A stretch of DNA of 64,000 bases from Chryseobacterium sp. E1 (GTDB lineage Bacteria; Bacteroidota; Bacteroidia; Flavobacteriales; Weeksellaceae). The notes beneath the pieces are model-generated. The model did not search any database and was not told the origin of the DNA. It saw only the letters and a list, made by a program, of their open reading frames with translations. Shown here one piece after another: positions 57,731-64,000 of this stretch. The stretch spans positions 3,782,001 to 3,846,000 of the forward strand of contig CP078104.1 in assembly GCA_019203745.1 (NCBI GenBank), read 5' to 3'. Each line of letters starts with the position of its first letter. The first letter of the stretch is position 1. The translations under genes were made by a program, and so were the position numbers.

Positions 57731-59877
57731 TTAAATTCTCTCAAGCTCATCCGCATCAATCGTCGTCTTAAATGTGCCATAATTGACAATCACCTTGTTT
57801 CTGGAAATCTTTTCAATCGTTCCTACACTTGTACTTCCTGTGATACGCACACGCTGGCCTATCTTCATCCAGACGGCACGGTCGCTTTTACGTTTCTCTT
57901 CAAGCTTTTCATTGGTTTCGGCAATTTTTTCAATGACCTCTTCCTTTTTAAGCTGCTGAGTGATCTTTCTCTTTACAACCTGAAGGCGTTTTGATTCATC
58001 TTTGTCTGCCCCAAGCTTTCTGAATTTTTCCTGTTCCAGCAGTTTTACAAAGTCTTTCACAACATCTTTTCTCGACTTTCCTTTGGTATAGCTGTCAATG
58101 AAAGTCTCAATTTTGTTTCCAAACTGAAGCTTACGATGCTCCTCTTCATACAGTTTCTGGAAATTAAACAGTTTCTGCTGAAGCTGGTCGTTCAGTTTCT
58201 GAAGGTTATCACGTTTATCTTCTACAGATTCTTTTCTTTCCGCAAGATCGGATTTCAGTTTTTCAACTTCGAACTTTTCCTGCTGCAGCTTTACGATCGT
58301 TTTATCCAGATTCACAATATCATGTTCCACCTTTTTCTTGGCAGAATGAATGATAAACCTCGGGATTTTGTTCTTCTCAGCCACCTCAAAAGTAAATGAA
58401 CTTCCTGCCTGACCTACTTCCAGCTTATACATCGGTTCCAGCGTCTCTTCATTGAAAAGCATTGCCGCATTCTGAGCATTGGGAAGCTGTTCTATAACCA
58501 GTTTAATATTGGTATAGTGCGTAGTGATGATGGCAAAACTCTTCTTATCATAGAAAAACTCCATGAAACTTTCTGCCAAAGCCCCGCCCAATTCAGGATC
58601 GGAACCGGTTCCAAACTCATCAATCAGTAGAAGGGTGTCTGAATCTGCCTCACGAATGATCCCGGACATTTTCTTCAATCTTGATGAATAGGTTGACAAA
58701 TGGTTTTCGATGGATTGATTATCACCGATATCGGTCATAATTTTCTCGAAAAAGAACATCTCTGATTTCGGATGAACAGGAACCAGGATACCGCTCTGAA
58801 TCATCAGTTGCAATAATCCAACGGTCTTCAGAGTAATTGATTTTCCTCCTGCATTCGGTCCGGAAATACAGATGATTCTGTTGTGTTCCGTTAAAGTCAG
58901 GGTTTGTGGATGGATCGTTTTATTCTCTACTTTGTTTCTCAGCCATAACAGTGGATGAAAGGCATCCCTTAATCTCAATGTTTTATGACGGTTGATCTTT
59001 GGAAGCACTCCATTGATCAGGTCTGCAAACTTAGCCTTAGCCCTTACCAGATCAAGGTCAAAAATATACACCTGATATCTCCAGAGTTGAGGTTGAAACT
59101 CTGCCAGTTCAGCAGTAAGCTTTCTCAGGACCTTATCGATTTCCTTTTTCTCTTCCTCTTCATTCTCACGAAGCTTGAAGTAGTGTTTTACAACACTGTC
59201 CGGTTGAATATAAGTGATAGAACCGGTTTTGGAAATTCCCAGGGTTCTTCCGGGAACTCTTTTCTTAAATCCTGATTTTACTGCTAAAACCCTTTGATCA
59301 TCAATGATTGTTTCCCGTATATCATCCAGAAAGTCGCTCTGCCCATACGTGGTAAGAGCTCTGTTGAAGTTTTCCTGAATCGCTTTTTTAGCATGCTGGA
59401 TTTCAGTTCTTATACCTTTTAAAGTTGGGGAAGCCTCACTTTTTACTTCACCAAAACGGTTGAAAACCTTATCTACCTTTTCAATAATCTCTTTTCTGAA
59501 TTCCAGTACTGAAGCTTCTTCCATAAGGGTAGGAAAAGTTTCCGGCATGGTAGGAAAGAACTTTTGCAGTTTTCCGATCTGTTCCGTGATGGTTTTGATT
59601 TTGATGAAAGCACTGTTTTCCAGACGGTAATTTTCAATCAGCATCAGTTTCAGCTCACTTTCAATATCTTCATATTCATCAAACGGAATCGCATTTGAAC
59701 TTTCAAAACTCGACAGATATTCTGAGGTTTTTTCAGTGAAAGTTCCGCCTCGTCAATTTCCATCGGACGAAGTTGAAGAATTTTTTCTCTTGTTTTCGGA
59801 GAATACGCAAATGGGGAGATTTCCGCGAGCAATTGCGGAAACTCTAATTCGTCTAAATCTTCTTTATCTATATACAC
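57731..59877 (-). CDS. mutS2: MutS2-family DNA recombination/repair ATPase
   Basis: About 715 residues. An N-terminal helical/core region is followed by the MutS ATPase: Walker A SGPNAGGKSITLKTVGLLQ, MTDIGDNQSIENHLSTYSSR (the ST-motif), LLLIDEFGTGSDPELGGALA (Walker B and signature) and SFAIITTHYTNIKLVIEQ. Coiled coil around DLAERKESVEDKRDNLQKLN. It ends after TFKTTIDADELERI, without the C-terminal Smr nuclease domain of longer MutS2 proteins. One base is missing near 59728. MutS2 acts on recombination intermediates or stalled/collided ribosomes; the lack of Smr matters for the latter. Confidence 0.9.
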
Positions 59878-60040
59878 AGTGCAAATTTAGTGAGAATTTT
59901 GATTATTACGTATATTTGAGTGATTTACAAAATAGATTAATAAAGAATTTATACTCATTCTATTATTTTTTACAGCCAATCTGTGCGTCCGGCACTATGA
60001 TACCAAAATAAGCCTTATATTGCAATAACTAAAAAGATCC

Positions 60041-60399
60041 ATGAGACTATTACTGTTTGCCCTGCTCTTTCTTTCAGCAGGTGTCCAGGCTCAGATCAAA
60101 CAACATGAGCATGGAAGAGTGAATAAAGTTCAAAAGAAAACAGGTTTTAAAAAGACGAAAAAAATTCAGGCCAAAAATTATGGTCTGAAAAACTTCCCGG
60201 ATGATGAAGTAAAAAGAATCATTAACCTCAGTCAGCAAAATGATAACACTACTAAAAAAGAGATCGTAAGAAAAAACAGTGGTGGATATGAATACTTTAA
60301 TTATGAAGAAACCCGTTCTTCAAGAACCAGACTGTACCTGTTTATATAGCTGTAAATAAAGAGGAACCGGATATTTCGAATAATAAATACTTTACATGA
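60041..60399 (+). CDS. Small secreted protein (frame-broken)
   Basis: Signal peptide MRLLLFALLFLSAGVQAQ; a Lys-rich basic region (RVNKVQKKTGFKKTKKIQAK) and GGYEYFNYEETRSF. One extra T near 60317 makes it continue KNQTVPVYIAVNKEEPDISN and end at 60399 with an ATGA overlap to the next start, about 119 residues. Function unknown. Confidence 0.68.
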
Positions 60400-60901
60400 A
60401 ACTTGAAACAGAACGGCTGATCCTGAAAGAAATCGATGAAAGCTATACTGATGATATTCTGAAGATCCGGAGTAATTCTTACATCAATCAATATGTAAAA
60501 AGAAACTCACCTAAAAATAATTACGAAACGCTGGAGTTTATTCTTCATATCAAAAATAAAAGACGGAACAATGAGATGCTGTTTTGGGAATTTCTTTCAA
60601 AGATCAAAGAAACCTCATAGGAACAATTTGTTTATGGAATTTTTCAGATGACAGACAAACAGCTGAAGTCGGATACGAACTTTTACCGGATTATCATAAA
60701 AAAGGGATCATGAGCGAGACACTGCAGGGTGTTTTGAAGTTCGGATTTGAGGTGCTGAATTTACAGACCATTCTGGCTTATACCCATCAATCCAATGAAG
60801 CATCGCAGTCATTACTGTTGAAACATCATTTTATTTTAGAAGAAGGTAAGAAAGACAATAAGAACTCAGAAAATGTTATCTTTAGATTAAGCAGGACATG
60901 A
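60396..60901 (+). CDS. GNAT acetyltransferase, RimJ-like
   Basis: About 168 residues: MKLETERLILKEIDESYTDD, IGTICLWNFSDDRQTAEVGY, ELLPDYHKKGIMSETLQGVL with the acetyl-CoA loop, and ILAYTHQSNEASQSLLLKHH. This is the RimJ/RimL-type N-acetyltransferase pattern. The frame breaks near 60590. It overlaps the preceding stop by four bases. Substrate unknown. Confidence 0.85.
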
Positions 60902-61027
60902 TAAAAAATCAGTAACTCTGTATTTCTGTTTCAGAAACTATCTGTTACAGAGGCTGGTCAGCTATGAAAAGTAAAGATATTTGAGGGTGATCTATGCTTT
61001 TATTTTAATATTAATTACTTTTGCAGT

Positions 61028-61669
61028 ATGACCTGGACAGAAATTTTAGCCCCGATAAAAAGTACGGAATACTTTAAAACCCTTTGGGAGAAAGTAAAGA
61101 ACGAGTATGCAACCACAAAGGTTTTTCCACCGAAGAATCAGATTTTCAGAGCGCTGGAGCTTACGGCTTTTGATGATGTGGAAGTAGTAATTATCGGCCA
61201 GGACCCTTATCATAATGATTATCAGGCCAACGGATTGTGCTTTTCTGTTTCCGAACAGGTGGCTGCACCGCCTTCCCTTAAAAATATTTTTATTGAGCTC
61301 AAAGATGATCTGGGAGTCGTACGTACTTCCAAAGAACTGGATGATTGGGGAAGACAAGGTGTTCTGCTTTTGAATGCTACGCTCACGGTTCGTGCGCATT
61401 CACCCAATTCACATAAAGATCTGGGATGGGAAAAATTCACTGATTTTATTATTAAGGAAATTTCCGATAAAAAAGAGAATGTGGTCTTTGTATTGTGGGG
61501 CGCTTTTGCACAGAAAAAAGCCGAACTTATTGATCCGGCTAAACATTTTATTCTGAAATCGGCACACCCTTCGCCATTCTCCGTTTACAGAGGTTTTTTT
61601 GGAAGCAAGCCTTTTTCAAAAATCAATGAATACCTTGTTTCCAAAGGAAAGAAGCCTATTTCCTGGTAG
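61028..61669 (+). CDS. ung: Uracil-DNA glycosylase
   Basis: Intact, 213 residues. Removes uracil from DNA at the start of base-excision repair. Family 1 motifs: VVIIGQDPYHNDYQANGLCF (catalytic water-activating Asp), AAPPSLKNIFIEL, LLLNATLTVRAHSPNSH, VLWGAFAQKKAELI and the HPSPFSVYRGFFGSKPFSKI loop. A TACTTTTG box at 61016-61023 lies four bases before the ATG, suggesting a leaderless transcript. Confidence 0.95.
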   Translation: MTWTEILAPIKSTEYFKTLWEKVKNEYATTKVFPPKNQIFRALELTAFDDVEVVIIGQDPYHNDYQANGLCFSVSEQVAAPPSLKNIFIELKDDLGVVRTSKELDDWGRQGVLLLNATLTVRAHSPNSHKDLGWEKFTDFIIKEISDKKENVVFVLWGAFAQKKAELIDPAKHFILKSAHPSPFSVYRGFFGSKPFSKINEYLVSKGKKPISW

Positions 61670-62163
61670 TATCTGATGAAATTTCACCTTTTTGATGGTA
61701 ATTCCAATCTTGTATTTTCCGGTCAGGGCTTTTGTTCCTTCCTGTGATTTAGGATAAGGAGCTACATCCTGTAAAGTAATGGTATATCCGTTAAAAACAG
61801 CAGATTGCTTATAATTTCTTGATGGGAAATCTGTACTGGCAAGATTCAGGATACGGGGCCTTGTAGAAGTTCCCATCACTTCAATCTGTGCCAGAGCAGC
61901 ACCTGCCCATATGCAGTTTACTCCTCGGGGCAGCGGCTGTCTTCAGATATGCCTTTGAAAGTTACATTCATCTGATATTCTTCCAGAAACTTATTTTCTC
62001 CTTCACTGAAATAAATGATACCTTGCTGCTGATCTCCGGATGAAGTGGTTTTCACAGAAGGTTGTATTTCAGAAGTCTTTACAGCTGTTTTATCTTTTTT
62101 CTGGGCATTGCATCCTGCTAATGCAAATATCCCTAAGGTAAGGATGATGGCTTTATGGAACAT
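61656..62163 (-). CDS. Lipoprotein of unknown function (frame-broken)
   Basis: Lipoprotein signal MFHKAIILTLGIFALAGCNA, a Thr/Gln-rich linker, then NVTFKGISEDSRCPRGVNCI and WAGAALAQIEVMGTSTRPRI, YTITLQDVAPYPKSQEG and KYKIGITIKK. The C-x-G-V-N-C-I-W-A-G motif recurs in a group of small Bacteroidota lipoproteins. Breaks near 61915 and in the A-run near 61693; with the second repaired it ends GEISSDTTRK at 61656, otherwise at 61616 inside ung. Function unknown. Confidence 0.62.
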
Positions 62164-62181
62164 GATTTCTATATTTAATTA

Positions 62182-62673
62182 TTAAATAACATTAAGCATA
62201 TCAAGTAGTACTACCAAAAACATTGCCACTCCTACAACAAAACTGAACCCGGTTCCATAGATGAACCCGATTAAAGCGCCTTTAGTAGACTGAAGCGCCT
62301 TATTCATATCCTTGCTGTCATGAAGAAGTTCCCCAATAAAAACACCGGCAAACATCCCGATCAGGAAGCCTAACGGAATAGGAATGAAGATCCCTACAAT
62401 AGTTCCAACTACAGAGCCGATGCTTCCCCAGCGGGTTCCTCCGTACTTTCTGTTAGTCTTTGCAGGAATCACGTAGCTTAAAACAGCTGATATGGCAGTA
62501 AGGATCCCGAAAGCCCATACATAGATCATCGGAAGATCTGCATCTGTCCCGAACTTATAGATCAGAAGCCCGCAGATACTCAACAGAAGCCCGGGTAAAA
62601 CCGGAAGGAACGTTCCCAGTATCCCGACAAACAGTAAAATAAGACAAAGTATATTAATAATCGTTGTATCCAT
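62182..62673 (-). CDS. DUF456-family membrane protein
   Basis: Intact, 163 residues from the MDTTIINILCL start at 62673. About five hydrophobic segments with the family motif LGTFLPVLPGLLLSICGLLI, GGTRWGSIGSVVGTIVGIFI and GFLIGMFAGVFIGELLHDSK. An earlier in-frame ATG at 62718 adds 15 unrelated residues. Function of DUF456 proteins unknown. Confidence 0.82.
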   Translation of the reverse strand: MDTTIINILCLILLFVGILGTFLPVLPGLLLSICGLLIYKFGTDADLPMIYVWAFGILTAISAVLSYVIPAKTNRKYGGTRWGSIGSVVGTIVGIFIPIPLGFLIGMFAGVFIGELLHDSKDMNKALQSTKGALIGFIYGTGFSFVVGVAMFLVVLLDMLNVI

Positions 62674-62857
62674 TTCTTTAAATATGAGCGAAGATATGAA
62701 ACCTCTCTGATTTGGCAATCATTCATATTCATGAAAATTATGAAAGGTCTTGGCAAGCAGCTGGAGTTAATACAAAATATGGGACAGGTTTTAAAATTTG
62801 GGATGAAAATTGATGATGAATAAAAATCATGATTCTTAATTTCATAAATTTGCTGTA

Positions 62858-64000
62858 ATGAATGACCAGTTACAAGAAACAAAAACTTTATACAGGAGCT
62901 GAGCGAGCAGCTTTATATTTATATCACCGGATCTCACCATCCGGTACGGATTGGATTTTTCATATTATTGTAAAATTAAGTTTACTTCTGGTCTTACTTT
63001 TTATTGTAGATTTTGCTTTTAAATTTATCATCAATTTTGTCTTTCGGTTATTTCATGACGAAGAAAAATTTCCGATCCTGAAGTCTATTTATCAGTCAAA
63101 AATTACAAACTCTGCGGCACATTTTGCGGCTCTGATTTTGGTAGGAGCAGTACAGGGGTCTATATTTCCTGAAAATGCTTTACCCAAAACTACTGTCTTT
63201 ATCATAAGATGTATCAATCTGGGGCTTGTTTTGGCTTTGGCCGGAATGCTTTACAGGTCGCTGACTGCTTTCAGGAATTATTTCAGCATAAAACAGGATT
63301 TCTATAAAATTATGGCGCTCAATGCCATTTCGGAAACGGTAAAGATTTTAGGACTTTTTATATTTACCGTAGTGGGTATCTGTGTGATCTTCGGGATAAA
63401 AGGAACCACTATTGTTGGAAGTCTCGGGGCAATTACAGCGGTGCTGGTACTGGTTTTCAGGGATACTATCCTTGGATTTGTGACAGGGCTGCACGTGGCT
63501 ACATCCAAAAACTTAAAAGTAGGGGACTGGGTAAGCATCCCCAAATACAATATTGAAGGAAATATCACGGAAATTAACCTTCTGACCACCAAAATTACCA
63601 ATTTTGATAAAACGGTTTCTACGATTCCTACCTATGACCTGATGACTACAGAGATCAAAAATATGCAGGTGATGTCTGAATCCAATACCAGAAGAATTAA
63701 AAAATCAATTTATTTTAATATCAATTCCTTTAAGTTTTTGACCGATGAGGACATTGAACGTTTAAAGGAAATCAACCTGATTTCAGATTATCTTGAAGAG
63801 AGAACTACAGAGATCAGAAAAGAAAAAGAAAGCCTGGAGCATAAAGATAAAATTGTGAACGGAAGACAGCTTACCAATATCGGAGTTTTCAGATATTATG
63901 CACAAATGTATATTGAGAACGATCCTGATATAGACAAGAATGGTACCCGGATGGTCCGCCAGCTGGATATTACGCCGCAAGGTTTACCTCTTGAGGTGTA
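62858..64000 (+). CDS. MscS-family mechanosensitive channel, N-terminal part
   Basis: Runs off the right edge. Three N-terminal membrane segments (IGFFILLLKLSLLLVLLFIV; ILVGAVQGSIFP; ALNAISETVKILGLFIFTVV), the pore-lining and beta-domain region TTIVGSLGAITAVLVLVFRD, TILGFVTGLHVATSKNLKVG, DWVSIPKYNIEGNITEINLL and TTKITNFDKTVSTIPTYDLM. The frame breaks near 62888 (NFIQELSEQLYIYI when repaired). A TAAATTTG box lies five bases before the ATG. Osmotic safety-valve role by family. Confidence 0.88.

Overview
The window looks like chromosome of a Chryseobacterium-type flavobacterium (Bacteroidota, Weeksellaceae). The signs are a SusC/SusD pair, a type IX secretion C-terminal sorting domain, a Bacteroidota-type T6SS tube protein (TssD), a PadR/PspC pair, a BatABCD aerotolerance cluster, AT-rich spacers and repeated TAnnTTTG -7 promoter boxes. 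A feature of the sequence itself dominates interpretation: about half the genes are broken by one-base frameshifts, nearly all at short homopolymers, and in almost every case adding one base of the run restores the family protein. I read these as sequencing or assembly errors, not pseudogenes, and annotate such genes as single CDSs with the break positions noted.

Layout. 1-2.8 kb: end of a SusC receptor, its SusD lipoprotein and a LytTR response regulator. 2.9-8.5 kb: a dense same-strand array of small paralogous genes (three families in two to four copies, plus a SUKH-like gene and a decayed remnant) that resembles an orphan immunity-gene island. 8.6-12.35 kb: three near-identical repeats of about 260 bp, each with a complete tRNA-Phe(GAA), its promoter and its terminator; they flank two lipoprotein/membrane genes and an ISL3-like insertion sequence that has inserted into the third repeat with an 8-bp target duplication. 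12.4-17.8 kb: a bifunctional acyltransferase (OlsF-like), aspartate kinase, fructose-bisphosphatase and menC. 17.85-18.6 kb: three tandem double-glycine-leader cysteine-rich peptide genes sharing a C-x-x-W-D ... R-C-C-x-x-W core. 19.6-21.3 kb: glnS. 21.4-24.5 kb: an arsenic operon with two ArsR-type operators. 24.7-28.4 kb: MFS transporter, TssD, YpdA and a lipoprotein. 28.4-36.8 kb: glycosyltransferase, YfhO, DUF4834, DUF6263, rlmB, DinB and a secreted PNGase F-like protein with a T9SS tail. 37-47.4 kb: a secreted fibronectin-like protein, then the MoxR-DUF58-BatABCD cluster and marC. 47.6-52.4 kb: menF, a hotdog thioesterase, an acyltransferase, a 20-residue peptide gene with a strong terminator, and PspC/PadR. 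52.7-64 kb: acyltransferase-3, an XAC2610-like protein, HD hydrolase, thioesterase, a cobalamin riboswitch, secreted proteins, mutS2, GNAT, ung, DUF456 and a partial MscS channel.

Functional threads. Menaquinone synthesis appears twice (menC; menF next to a thioesterase that could act on DHNA-CoA). Contact-dependent competition is suggested by the immunity-like array and by the lone T6SS tube gene, and perhaps by the XAC2610-like protein. The strongest candidates for something undescribed are the three CxxWD/RCCxxW double-glycine peptides, the immunity-like array beside repeated tRNA-Phe units, the 20-residue amphipathic peptide gene, and a cobalamin riboswitch pointing at an acyl-CoA thioesterase.
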